Below the pieces are notes generated by a model. It searched no databases. It was not told the origin of the DNA and saw only the letters and a program-made list of their open reading frames with translations. 64,000 nucleotides of DNA. Origin: Talaromyces rugulosus. Taxonomy: Eukaryota > Ascomycota > Eurotiomycetes > Eurotiales > Trichocomaceae. The stretch is from assembly GCF_013368755.1 (NCBI RefSeq), contig NC_049562.1, forward strand, positions 3,906,001 through 3,970,000, in the 5' to 3' direction. The number at the start of each line of letters is the position of its first letter. The stretch's first letter is position 1. Below, in pieces: positions 1 to 10,890 of this stretch. A program made the position numbers and the translations under genes.

Positions 1-92
1 CAGTTGAGTTCCCCTTCCCAAATGCGCCATCCCCCTTTTTCCGCGCGTCCACCGTTCGTGAGGCTAATACCGAGGCTGCTTGCTCCATGTAG

Positions 93-827
93 TGGATGTT
101 CCTATGGCGCGCGTCAAATTCAATGTCAACACCGAATACGCCTACCTCCAAAACTTCAAGGTCCTTCAGAGTGCGTGACTTTCTCCCTTCCCATATCCAT
201 ACAGGCATATCTAATCATCCGACTCAGATCTTTTCAAACGCCACCAGATTGACCGCCCCGTCCCCGTCGAGCAGTTGGTAAAATGTCGCATGCAGGACAA
301 TCTTGAATTCCTCCAGTGGGCCAAGAAGTTTTGGGACCAGCACTACCCCGGGGGCGACTATGACGCCCTTGGTCGCCGGAAAGGCTCCGGCGCCCCGGCT
401 ACCGGTCCGGTGTCTGCTGCTCGTACAACCAGCGCTGGAGCTCGCCGTGGCACCACACCTACGGGCGCCGGTGGCGTGCGACCTCGCGTGGGAGCAGGAG
501 TCGGTGGTGGGAACTCGGCGGCGTTGAACCAGGAGATTGCGGCACAAAAGGAGGCGATTGCTGGCCTTGAGAAGGAACGGGACTTTTACTTTGCCAAGTT
601 GCGCGATATTGAGCTGCTGTTGCAGACTGCTGTTGAGGCGGACCCAGAATTGGAAAAGGAGGAGGATTCTTTGGTGAAGCATATCCAGGGCATTCTTTAT
701 TCGACCGAGGTAGAATCTGACCTGCTATGAAGAAAGTTTGCAATTGAACTAAAATGTTTGACAGGACGGCTTTGAGATTCCGGCAGAAGAGGAAGAGGCA
801 GGCGGAGAGGAGCTCGAGACTTTCTAG
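93..827 (+). CDS. BIM1: EB1/Bim1/Mal3 microtubule plus-end protein, 3' part
   Basis: C-terminal part of an EB1-family protein that autonomously tracks growing microtubule plus ends. Visible exons are 93-170, 228-709 and 765-827; the earlier exons with the first part of the calponin-homology domain lie left of the window, and bases 1-92 read as intron with a branch-like ctaata before the AG at 92. The exons encode the end of the CH domain (VKFNVNTEYAYLQNFKVLQ, then QIDRPVPVEQLVKCRMQDN), a basic Gly/Ala/Arg linker, the EB homology coiled coil (QEIAAQKEAIAGLEKERDFY) and an acidic tail. Splicing of the last intron (710-764, GTAGAA..ACAG) replaces a premature stop with the tail DGFEIPAEEEEAGGEELETF. 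The terminal ETF resembles the CAP-Gly-binding end of yeast Bim1. Family assignment is very secure; the 5' end is simply truncated by the window. Confidence 0.94.
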
Positions 828-2979
828 AGATCATGCAATCTGCCCCCGTTTTTCGGCATATTCGTTCCAAATACCCTTTTTTTATTATACGCTTTTGCGC
901 CTCTGCCTTTGATCTTAGGCCAAAAACCCACTCCAATTTCTCCCCCCTCACGACCAACGACAATAACAAGGTGAAACGACTAGATTCACATGTTTTGTTT
1001 TTTTTCCTGCTTCGATTGTTGAAGGAAACAGAATACATATCAAGTTAGTGATTCAGAAGCAGTAGTGATAGCGTTGTATGACAGTCTTGCAGCTGGAGGT
1101 ATTCCTGCTGGCAGTTACTCGGTAGTAGTCCAAAGAGTAACTGTCTGATATCTGACGAGCCAATAATGATTAATACACTCGCAAGAATAAAGAATAAGCG
1201 GTCATTTGTAGGATTCTGTTACTAAGATGTATCTGGCGATGGATCGAAGACGGTAATTGGCCCGTGATGATCTCATTTGACGGACCGATGAGGAGGCTGG
1301 CTGCAATTCATGCTGTTACAGTTATTATCTAGTTATTTAATATCATCATTATTACTGCGGTTGTTGTATGTTTGACACGCAGAGCGCTGACAGTCTGATA
1401 CATACACATACACATGCAGAACAGAGCGCAAAATTACTAGCGCCGGAATCAACAGTCGGCCCGCCCGGTGCAATTAAACATGGTTCTGTATTGGGATTAG
1501 CGTCAGGGACGGATTCCGCGTTAAGGTTAAGCTGTGACGCCACCGTCTGCCAGAAGGACGGGATCAGCATGGAATATTTAATCAATGGAACATTGCAATT
1601 ATTCTTTGCTTGGGACTTGTACAGACTGAGAGTAGGATTGACACGATATACTTTGGGGTTTATCAGAACTTTCAGAAGCCCAGAGTGAGACGTAATATAC
1701 GAGGCAGTGGATCAGGGGGGTGGAAAACATACGTAATTCCCCGAAACAAAAAGATCGATCCAGATGAGACGTCAGCTGTTTTGATTGCAAAACACTGAAC
1801 AGTCAAGCGAAGAAGCACTGGCCAGTCTTACGTTTGACGACGCACGAGTGATATTTAATATTGACCCGATCATCCTGGCTGCACGGTTGCAGAGACGAGC
1901 CGCTATCGACAGACGCCGGTCCAATCGCATTGTTACAGGATTATTGCCAGGGTTATGTCTTATGTCCCGAGTGCATGCTATAAAAATGCGTGTTATCAAT
2001 TATGTCTCAGGCCTGGGGATTAATGAAACTGGCTGAAGAGGTATTCAATAAGAATGAATAATGAATAATGTTTAGACTATTTGAAAGGTTCGACGCAGGG
2101 TGTATTGAATTTATTGAATTTAAATGCATGGAGAACGTATTGTATTACCGTATTGACACGGTACCGTGGGTACGACGTAGCCAGCCCCACCTGGGGCGCA
2201 ACGGGCTAGCCCAGGCTAGCCCAGGCACGGCTCAGCGACTCAGCAACGGGCAAAAACCCGCCGTCTCCACTACTGTTGCGACCGCGTACGTCGCAGTCAG
2301 ACGAGAGGAGAGAGAGTCTAGTCCTGTCTGTTTGCTTTGCTTTGCTTTGCACTTTCGACTTCCGACTTGACCTTTTGGTTTTTGACCTTCATTGAACTCG
2401 TCCCGAAGGCTGAGAATGCAATTGCCCAAGGCTCCTGGTCGTGACTCCCTTCATGCCGTGATGCTTTAGCCATCGTCTCTCCTTTCTTCTTTCTTCGCTG
2501 AAGTTGGTTGCCTGTCTTCCTCCTCGCTTGTAATCCTGCACTCAAATGGTTGAAATGGTTAAAAAAGGTTGAGACTGACTTGACGCAGGTTCCGTGAACG
2601 CATACCAAATACTATTCCTTCGTTACCGATTTGCGTCACGCCGCTGGACGTTCGCTCACCTTGTCGATATTTGATATCGACTTGTTTCATTCCTTTTACG
2701 ATTTCGATTGTCGAATATACGATACGGGATACACCTCCCCACTTGCCATTCTAGATTGTCGCTCCTTGATCTCGTTTCCGCCTGATTCTTTGTCCACACT
2801 ACGCATTCACTTATTGGTCTTGATAATCAAAACAACAACAGGTCAATGTTGGCCGCCCAGTGCCTGATTTTCTATCGTCTGAATGCCGGTCATTGTCTTA
2901 TCTTGAATCACGCCCAAGGACTTTGGACATAGGAAAGGCGGCCGCCCTCCCTACCCCCGTTGGGGTCATTCAATTGAGA
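828..2979. other. Intergenic region and leader of the next gene
   Basis: No convincing gene. The first half is AT-rich. Between 2150 and 2360 the sequence becomes GC-richer with small repeats: a tandem 10-mer gctagcccag at 2205-2224 and four copies of tttgc at 2331-2350. The stretch from about 2450 to 2860 is pyrimidine-rich and is probably the promoter and 5' leader of the membrane-protein gene downstream. Short open frames here (for example 1785-2036) show no recognisable family. Confidence 0.6.
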
Positions 2980-4635
2980 ATGACCCATCACCACAATCAT
3001 GCGCGGAAACACGCCCGCCTGAACGCAGACACGCGGAGGAAGCTGGCTACGGAAAATTCCGGTAATGATATACAGCCAGCTCATGACCATCACCACCGTG
3101 ATGTCCACTCACAACCTGAAACACATGCCGCTGACGAGCCGGCCCCAATCGCACACCATGATATTGACCGACGGAACGGCGGCGAGGTCGTACAGACGGT
3201 GACAACGTATGTGGCGACCGAATTCGATTTACTGATTGAGAGCGGAACAAAAACTATCGCCGACTTCACCGTCTCGACACTTCCGGCCGTGGTTACTGTG
3301 TCAGACTTTGGCGTCATCACGGTCCCTGCTAATGCCGCCGGCTCTCCGGTGACCGGGGGGCTTCCATCGCCAGTGGAAACCGATGCTGCTCCTGCAACAG
3401 CGGTTCCTTCAATAGCGGTTCCTTCAACAGGGGCTACTGCGATGATGGCCACAGCGAATCATCAAGTGCCTTTGGTATCTTCAGCTACCTCTTCCTCAAT
3501 ATCCGAAACTACACAATCATCCGCAACGCAAAGTATCGCGTCAGATACCTCGTCGGTATCGTCCGATGTGGAAAGTGCGACCACAACCGCTGCTGCAGAG
3601 ACAACCGTAGCGGCAGCTCCGATGGCTGCAGCAACGACGTCTGGCGCTTCGACAACCTCCATCTCTACCTCCATCCCTAGCTCTACCTCTGACCCTACAT
3701 CTATCTCTACTTCAATTCTTGATTCGACTACAGCCTCTGCCATAACATCGGCCTCTGGTTCCTCTGTTACGTCATCCGGTGATGCATCTGCATCAACCCT
3801 TCTCTCAACCACAGATCCTGCCTCGAGTGCGTCTACGTCTTCGGCTTCCTCCACGTTGTCCGCAGGCTCTACGGCATCATCAGGCGACGGCGGCACGCTA
3901 GTATCGGCAACGTCGTCGTCCTCATCGTCAACAGCCGGTGCAGAATCGTCTGGTTCGTCAGGCGGTGTGAATGAAACGCCAAAGATCGTCGGAGGCGTAG
4001 TTGGCGGAGTCCTCGGTCTTTTGTTGCTGCTGGTTTTTGCATTCCTGCTTCTCCGATGGAAGAGGCGGCGTGCAACTGCAGCCGGAGTTGAACGCACCTT
4101 TGGCCGCGGTGGCGTTTTGGGGGGTGACACGGAAAGCTCCAAACCGCGCGCCCCCGAAATGTCTTCCTGGCGGCGTCCGAGTAACACAGCTGTAGCAGCT
4201 GGCGCCTTTTTGGGCCGGCGGCAACCTTCGTCTCCAGGTTATGCAGACGAAAATCCCACAGGAGAGCGAGGCTTCCAAAAGATTTCCGGCCGCAAGATCC
4301 AGTCCGTCCTCCGTACAGGAGGCGATGGATATGGCGATGAAATCGAAGAAGAGCCGATTCCAGACAGGCCTTTTGGTCCCAGCAGCCCCGTATCTCCGAT
4401 GAGCGCTTTTCATGGCGACTACCACCAGTCGCCCCTAGTCCGGCTTGACTCTGGCGATGGGGCTATGATGCGTCCGTCGCCTGCTAGAACGGCGACGACG
4501 GGGAGCTCTGTTGACTTGATGGGCTCGAGCCCGCCCTGGCAACTGGGTACTCCTGTTTTACGACCTGATTCTCTGGGACGAAGCCTGTCCCGACAGGATG
4601 GAAGCCGAAACAGCCGCTTCACCGAGGGGATTTAA
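2980..4635 (+). CDS. Ser/Thr-rich single-pass membrane protein
   Basis: Intronless gene of 551 codons. I chose the ATG at 2980 because it begins the His-rich stretch MTHHHNHARKHARLN; the frame is open further upstream without a signal peptide. Layout: His/basic N-terminus (1-75), a hydrophobic Val/Thr segment (about 80-125), a mucin-like Ser/Thr/Ala region (about 150-325) likely to be heavily O-glycosylated, one transmembrane helix at about 336-358 (IVGGVVGGVLGLLLLLVFAF) with a following stop-transfer RWKRRR, and a cytoplasmic tail of about 185 residues. The tail contains KISGRKIQSVL followed by GGDGYGDE, a motif I recall from other fungal Ser/Thr-rich surface proteins. The architecture resembles cell-wall stress sensors (Mid2/WSC type), but no WSC or cysteine-rich domain is visible, so a sensor role is only an inference. 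Confidence 0.8.
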   Translation: MTHHHNHARKHARLNADTRRKLATENSGNDIQPAHDHHHRDVHSQPETHAADEPAPIAHHDIDRRNGGEVVQTVTTYVATEFDLLIESGTKTIADFTVSTLPAVVTVSDFGVITVPANAAGSPVTGGLPSPVETDAAPATAVPSIAVPSTGATAMMATANHQVPLVSSATSSSISETTQSSATQSIASDTSSVSSDVESATTTAAAETTVAAAPMAAATTSGASTTSISTSIPSSTSDPTSISTSILDSTTASAITSASGSSVTSSGDASASTLLSTTDPASSASTSSASSTLSAGSTASSGDGGTLVSATSSSSSSTAGAESSGSSGGVNETPKIVGGVVGGVLGLLLLLVFAFLLLRWKRRRATAAGVERTFGRGGVLGGDTESSKPRAPEMSSWRRPSNTAVAAGAFLGRRQPSSPGYADENPTGERGFQKISGRKIQSVLRTGGDGYGDEIEEEPIPDRPFGPSSPVSPMSAFHGDYHQSPLVRLDSGDGAMMRPSPARTATTGSSVDLMGSSPPWQLGTPVLRPDSLGRSLSRQDGSRNSRFTEGI

Positions 4636-5265
4636 GCAACCCCTTGGAATAATCAGAAATAATTTTTTTATACATATCACACGCTCATACATAACATTCA
4701 CTAATTGTGACACGACCTGTTGACTCGACTCCATTTGGCCCAGAATCCAAGATTCTGGTATTTCTCTTTCAAAGCACATTTCTTTTGACACAACTGTACA
4801 CTGGCCCCAGTGGCTCTTTTTTTTTTCTGCTTCTTTCTGTATGACTAAAATATTTGAGCTGGCTGGATCAAAAATGCAGATATAATATCTCGCAAGTTGT
4901 TAATCTTGCTCTATTGATTCTGCAAAAAATCCTTGTCTTTATTTTTCCTGGCAGGATCGTCTATCTCTTTCAGATCTGATACATGTTCTGATACCCCCTT
5001 TTTTATCTTTTTTCTCTTGGTGACCACCCGATCTGGTATACCTATTATTCACAGCATGCCAAATACGTCTGGTTCACAAACGATACAACATTTCTTGTAA
5101 GTTGATTAATTACTATTAATCTAATAAGAACACAAATATCTAAAGAGGACTGTTTCACACCTAGTAGTTTATCATTTTTCGTAGTCTTAATACATTACCA
5201 CACTGAGATAAAATATATTATAATAGCTTAATTTATTTTTTAAAATAGAATCAAGATTTTCTTCC
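4636..5265. other. AT-rich non-coding stretch
   Basis: Downstream region of the membrane-protein gene running into the pseudogene. It is strongly AT-rich from about 4830 onward with no plausible reading frame. The composition matches the adjacent pseudogene and suggests the same mutational process. Confidence 0.55.
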
Positions 5266-6363
5266 TTAACTTGGACAGACCTGTCGATCAGAGCTGAGAA
5301 TATTGGACACAACGGAAATAAAATCCTCTGTTGTCATCTCCTTGTTGTCCATAAGGACCTTGTACTGGTCGACCTTCTCCTTGATCACATCATATGCTGT
5401 TAGGTCATCCAATTTGTCGGCCACAAATTTCTCAACTTCTTCTGTATCTTCACCGTCCTACATGTACTTATCCCACCACTGTGCACCCATATGTTTTTGT
5501 AATTGCATATGAGGGAAACTTGGCGTATCAAAAAAGCCGCTTGACAGAAGCATTTGGAGCCACATGGCGCCTGTGTCTCTAGACCACCTGATCAGCTTAG
5601 CGAGTTCCATCTGGCTACTTTCTATTATTCTTGCCTCTTCCTCTAGTACACGCATGAAGATGTCAAGGCATTTAAAATAGCGATTAGAAGCCTCTGGAGC
5701 CTGGTCATCTTCAAAATCCCACTCGTCGTTGACAGGGTGATCTAGAAGAAGCTATTAGGGAGCGGATCTAAATAATTGAGCCGGCCTGGCATAAATCTAC
5801 TCAACGTCTATTATCCTAGTGATTGTAAGATTATTCTTACTTTATACAATCACATTTGCTAGACCGAAATTATTATAGATAAGTTTGAAAGGGTCGCGGT
5901 TATAGATTGTATTGGTTAGTTCGGGAATAAGAGACCTGAGTATGTTTAACACTTTATATCTTGGCCTTGCAATTGAATTCGGTTAAAGTTGTAGTTGTTG
6001 CCAGTCTTGATTGTTAACGTATTCAAAATATTGTCTGGTCGATGAGAGACCATGAACCCAGTCTCCTAAACGCTGTTAGACACATAATCTGATCTTTCAG
6101 CTTAGAGCACAAACCAAAAATATCAACACCTCCCACTCTTAAGATCTCATGCCTTTCCACGTGAGCGGACGGCGAGGCGCAGTGAATTTCGTCTCTAGAG
6201 TCGGCAAGCTTCCAATTTGGTTGAAATCGATGTTAAAAAGCTGTAGCATAATCTGCGCCATCTGCCTATAAATGTACTCGATATTGGCGTCAGAAATTTC
6301 TTTCTTAAGAAGTCTCGAGTCACCTTCTTTTGTGTTTTCAAATAATGAGTTGAGCAATGGCAT
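5266..6363 (-). pseudogene. Fungal phosphotransferase (APH-like) pseudogene with RIP-like stops
   Basis: Remnant of a member of the large fungal aminoglycoside-phosphotransferase-like (kinase fold) family. The 5' piece (6139-6363) reads IYRQMAQIMLQLFNIDFNQI and PTLETKFTAPRRPLTW. A second frame around 6110-6160 continues with EILRVGGVDIFG. The 3' piece, in one frame from about 6010 down to the stop at 5266, reads YFEYVNNQDWQQLQL, RDPFKLIYNNFGLANVIV, ITRIIDVE, YARPAQLFRSAP, LLLDHPVNDEWDFEDD and MWLQMLLSSGFFDTPSFPH. In that frame stops lie at 5983, 5842, 5797, 5755, 5752 and 5458. Several sit where I recall Trp in the family (the W of DxEW, the WW before LLLD), consistent with G-to-A change, and the expected DD of the nucleotide/metal loop reads NN. 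At least two frame changes are also present. The gene cannot make a functional protein. Confidence 0.8.
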
Positions 6364-6442
6364 TTACACCCATTTGATAGCCGTCTAATCTATATTCATC
6401 TTAACAACCCGGAATGAAAGGAAATCAAATACAGCAGCAAAA

Positions 6443-7690
6443 CTATTGTTCCTGCAAACCCACAACACCGCCTTCATCCGAATTCTCCTGCTTCTCATTA
6501 TTATTATTATTATTATCGTTCTGTGCCTCAACAGAGGCAGCCGCATCGCCCATTTCTGGAAAGAAGAGACCCGGCGAGAAAATGGAGAGGAGGAATGCTG
6601 GGTAAAGAACCATTCTGCTCGAGTTAGCTTGTAACCCTTTTTTATATATAGTTTTCAAGGGAAATGGACGGCTTACGCTCCCTCAAGGACGTAGAAGAGG
6701 ACTTCGTTGCGCATGGTGGCGTTTCTATGATGATTTCAGGTTAGTTTCAATAATGTTTGGGGAGGATAAGTAGAGAAATGCTCACCCCCATCCGCCAGCC
6801 ATTTCGGCAATACTGTATAGATTTGTTAGTACTGCATGAGAGAAAGATATAGGAAAAAGAAGAGAGACAAACCGATAAATACACCGAATCAAAATGCCCG
6901 CATAGGCACCCGTAACAGCAAGACAAAAGATGCGAAACCGCTTCGAATACCAAATCCGCGCCGCCGACGAATTTTGCAGTTCAGGGGATGCATTATGAAA
7001 ATTCTTCTTGGCGGCAACAAAAAAATCAAGCGAGAGCAACCCAAAGACCACAAGATTGACCACCTGCAACACAATACCTGCGAGGATGATGTCGTTTCCG
7101 GCCTTGAGCGTCTTTTCGTTGACGGGCGTGGTGTCCGAGGCTGCGGCATCGACGCCGCCGCCGATGGCTTGCAGACACAGGCAAAACACATCAAAGGGGA
7201 TGAAGATCCAGGTGTATAGGCGAGGCTTGATGCGTGAAAAGTTGGGGCCAACGGTGCGCGCGACGTGTTTTAGGGTTAGGTAGATTCCGGCGCAGATTAG
7301 GGTGGGTGCGAGGATGATGCAGACCAAGTCCATTTTGAAGCCAGGGTCAGACCAAGGGTTGGAGTGCATCAGTACGCGGCCGATGTATCCTGTTTTATAT
7401 ATACAGTCAGAACGTGATCAAGTGTTTTTTTTTTTTGTTTTTTTTTTCAAGGGGTGTACTGAGATAGAAGAGGAGGATGTACCGCATGTCTCGAGAAAAA
7501 ACCCGGCGCCAACCACGATTCCAAACGCCCACGTCCGTTTCCATACTCCGATCGCGACAGTCACGATAGCGCAAAGCGTGAACGAGGCGAGGAAAAAGGC
7601 GTTTGCGCCGAGGTTGGGATAGTAACCCAGCGTCGTCGCGGACACTGGGCATTCGGGTGAGACGGCATAGCAGCGGTCGGTGCTGACCAT
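6443..7690 (-). CDS. RTA1-like seven-transmembrane protein
   Basis: Member of the fungal RTA1/lipid-translocating exporter family of 7-TM membrane proteins, linked in yeast to resistance to 7-aminocholesterol, sphingoid bases and other lipophilic stresses. Five exons on the minus strand: 7483-7690, 6873-7389, 6786-6812, 6677-6724 and 6443-6614, giving 323 residues. The family signatures are clear after splicing: FFLETCGYIGRVLMHSNPW, MDLVCIILAPTLICAGIYL, PRLYTWIFIPFDVFCLCLQA, GAYAGILIRCIYRIAEMAGGWG and NATMRNEVLFYVLEGAMVL. The 27-nt third exon is needed to rebuild YRIAEMAGGWG. The C-terminus carries a poly-Asn run (residues from a GAATAA-like triplet repeat at 6497-6517). The start is the ATG at 7690. 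The substrate is not predictable from sequence. It lies directly next to the mutated phosphotransferase pseudogene but is itself intact. Confidence 0.9.
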
Positions 7691-8598
7691 TCTGTCTGGC
7701 CTTGGGGGAAGTGGTGGTGGTGATGTTGTATAATTGGGAAGGGAAGTAAGGATATCGGGCTACCTTAATAGTAATAATAATAATAGCTAGAATAACGATT
7801 ATTAATAAACATGAACGTAGTTTAGTGCTATGAAAGTTGTAGTACGATGTATACGATATACGACCGCGGGGACCACCGTTACTTAAGAATAAACATCAAT
7901 TGTACATGTCAAGTCTGCAGCAGCCTATCAAGACAGCCAACCAGCGGTAGCTCGGACAAAAAAAAAAAAAAGCTCGCTTCAGCCCCAAGGTTAATTATGG
8001 AGAAAACCTGTTTAGCGACGGCCAATCTAAGACGGCCAAGCCTCGCGTGCGTCCGTATCGCTCGATGTGGCCGTATCGCTCGTATCAAGCGGGTCGCTCG
8101 GGATTGCGTCGAGCGGACGAAGAAGGCGGAATAATGATAATAATACTACCGTAGTGTATTAGATTATATCAGATTCTAATATTATTGAATAGTAGATATA
8201 TACTCCCAAGACTCAGCCTAGAACTTAACCATGTATAGTCCACGGAGTAGTCGGGACAAGCCATGTTCTGGGACATTTCTTTCTGTTTACGGTTAGCTGG
8301 ATAGCAACAATATCATCTAGTGTTGTATACAAGAAAATACAAGAATACTAATAATCTGGTTTTGATTTAAATGCTGTCAATACCCCCAAGCTAACCTCGA
8401 ACGACCATGATACATAGGCCATGAATGTAAACCCAACGCCCATTCCGATCCCATAACCCGTATCAATCATATCAAGTCCGATTGACGCCTTGGTATCATT
8501 TCCACGAAAATCCCAAAATAAATTCACCCGAAAAATTAGAAAAAACCATAGTCGAAAAAATCCCTTTATTGACAACAGATACTGCCAAGATATGTAGT
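7691..8598. other. Intergenic region between RTA1-like and ING genes
   Basis: Promoter side of the RTA1-like gene and 3' side of the ING gene. It is AT-rich, with ATT/TAATAA runs at 7765-7805 and a 13-base A run at about 7959-7971. A GC-richer patch at 8040-8125 repeats the element gtatcgctcg twice in 30 bases. An open frame at 8348-8659 overlaps the last exon of the ING gene on the same strand and is not supported as a gene. Confidence 0.5.
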
Positions 8599-10890
8599 CT
8601 ACCGCCGTACAACACTTCTTTCGATGCCGTCGGGCGCCTTTCTCAGTTTGACCCGGCACTCAGGACAGTACCAGGTAGCTCGCCGACTGGGCGGCTCCTT
8701 GAGATTGACGCACTCTAAATGGAACCACTCTCCCTCGCACTGTATAAATGGTTAGTACTTGTAACTCTCTCCAGACAGCCGCAAACAACTTACATCCGGA
8801 TTTTCGCAGTTGATCATCGTCCCGAAACTAACATCCTTGCACAAACAGTATCGAGGCTCGTTCGGATCAACCTTTTCCAGTACACCGTCCTCGTCAATTC
8901 GAAAGTCGTCCCGGCCCGTCACTCGTTTCTTTGGCTTGAACTTTCGAGTGCCGTGAGTCACCGTAGCACCGCCATCGTGGTTCGCCGATATAGGTCCAGG
9001 CGCAGGCCGTTTTTTCCGCCGGACGATCCCGCCGGATGGTCCAAGATGGGATCCCAGCCCTGCTTCGGGAGCAGGCGTCTTGGCTGCCGGGGTTGTGCTT
9101 TTGCGACGAAGGTGTTCTCGAGAAGCTGCACGGCTGAACGCCGCTGCTGTCGGCTCTGCAGAACGACGTCTTGATGGAGGTCGAGTTATTGGAGGTGTGG
9201 GTGTTGTGATGGTTTTTTTGGCGACAACGCTTGGATTTGAAAAAGGCGTGTTCGATATTGATGTGTGAGAAGCTATTGAGCGGGATCGCGTAGGCGGTGG
9301 ACTAGACGATGGCACTTTGAAGCTCTTTGGCTTGGCCCTCTCGTTTGGCCTGGTTCCGGGGGTTGCAGTATCAGAGACTGTTAATGGAGCCGTGATAGGA
9401 GGTATGGATCCTTCAATGACTGCTCCCTCCACCAAAAGGGCTGGACTGATTTTCCGCCTCTTCGACGGAGGCTTGGGAGATGCAGTGCGGTTGTTTGCCT
9501 GAATACTCGAAGGAGCCGGGGCAGGTTCTGTAGACGGGGTCTTTTCGGCTTTTCTTTTTCGAGGAGACTTTGCTTTCTGGGTCGCCGAGGGAGTCGAAGG
9601 AGTACCGTTGGGCATCGTAGAGCTTAGCAAGCCAGGAGTTGCATGGTTCAATTCCGGGGACGTCGGGAATAGACTTTTGAAAGTAGAACCAATGTCCCTC
9701 AATCGCTTGGCCGCCATCTCAGCTTCTACTGCTGCCCACGCAGCATTTTCGCGAGCAAGTGTTTCCCGTTTGAGTCTTTTCGCCTCATTCAGTTTCATTC
9801 CACGATTGCTAGTCTTAATCTCTTCTGCTGCAGACGTATCAGCAGTGGCCTCGGTCTTGCGGGTGAGCTTTCCCGGTACATAGGTATTTTCGATGTCATC
9901 ACAGTCTATAAATTCCTCTCCGGTCGCCTCGGCCTGCGCTTTGGCCGCCCGGTAGCATTCCCAGCCTCGTCCGTTTCTCGCGAGTTCTCGGTTGATCATA
10001 ATTTCGCTTGGTTGCCATACGGCGTTCTTCTTCATCTTCTTGCGAAGTTTCGTCATTTCCCAGTCCGTAAGTCTAAGCCACGGCAGGTCTGCGCTGCCGA
10101 TTTTGGCATCATCTGGCGGTGGCTTGAGCAATGCCAAAGCGTTACTCGTCGAAATCCCAGCAACGGAGCTGTGCACATTGGTTCCCATGCCTGGAGGCCG
10201 CGATGGTCGGGCACGTTTCTTGTCCTTTTTCGGTGATGGGCCCTCAGGACGGCGCGATCGAGCCTTTGGCATGTCATTGTCCGAGTGCTCCGTGCTAGCG
10301 ATTGGAGAATCAGGGTCGAGGCCGGCAAGGGCTGTACGGCGACTCCTAGATTTAGGCAGGCCACTTCTGTTAGATCCTTGACCGTCTACACGGAGTGTAA
10401 TTCGTGCCGTGACATCATCTGCTTTCCTACCGCTTCGTGAACGTTTCACGGCTGCTGGAGACAAGGGTGCCGGGGTGGGCTCGCGAGATGGGGGCGTGGG
10501 CAGTAATGACAGCTTCTTTTTGATATTCCCTAGGCGACCATGATGGCGGTCAACGACTTCGTGTAGTCTGTTTGCCTCTGCATACGACGCCTCACGCGCA
10601 TTGATGGCACGGTTCAACTGCACAGAAATCTGCTCGCGAAGGTCCTGGGGGTTTGGGCGGGAATCAGGCGGGAGTTCGGGAAGTTGCCCATATACTTTGG
10701 TAAGTTGATGCACCGACTGCGTGGCCTCGACGTACGTCTCATCCAGACCACGGATCAGGGTTAACGAGCGAATGAGATCGGAAGGGAGGTACTCGGTGTA
10801 GTCGATGAAATCGGTCACAGTGGCCTGGGCATCCGGGTCAAAGGGGCCCTCGAGGATCACCCCGCCGCTGTCATCGGTATCATCTGCCAT
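8599..10890 (-). CDS. ING-family PHD-finger chromatin protein (Pho23-like)
   Basis: Inhibitor-of-growth family protein, a subunit type found in histone deacetylase (Rpd3L/Pho23) or acetyltransferase (Yng) complexes, where the PHD finger reads H3K4 methylation. Two exons, 8794-10890 and 8599-8739, give 745 residues. The N-terminal ING helical domain is at about 25-115 (FIDYTEYLPSDLIRSLTLIR, VHQLTKVYGQLPELP). A long Ser/Pro/Lys-rich disordered linker of about 550 residues follows. The C-terminal PHD finger is split by the intron: YCLCKDVSFGTMINCENPD, then CEGEWFHLECVNLKEPP and WYCPEC, a complete C4HC3 zinc pattern. The donor gtaagt follows NPD exactly and restores the Cys; reading through it would destroy the finger. 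The great length of the linker compared with yeast Pho23 favours a Pho23-type protein, but assignment to one complex is an inference. Confidence 0.92.

Noticed and set aside
1785..2036. 83-codon plus-strand frame in the first intergenic region
   Set aside because: Short, no family, no promoter-like context.
3462..4187. Long minus-strand frame of 241 codons
   Set aside because: Antisense shadow of the Ser/Thr-rich repeat region of the membrane-protein gene; its acidic low complexity is produced by complementing Ser codons.
8348..8659. Minus-strand frame of about 100 codons overlapping the end of the ING gene
   Set aside because: It overlaps the ING last exon in another frame, starts inside the PHD exon and has no recognisable family; the ING exon explains the region.
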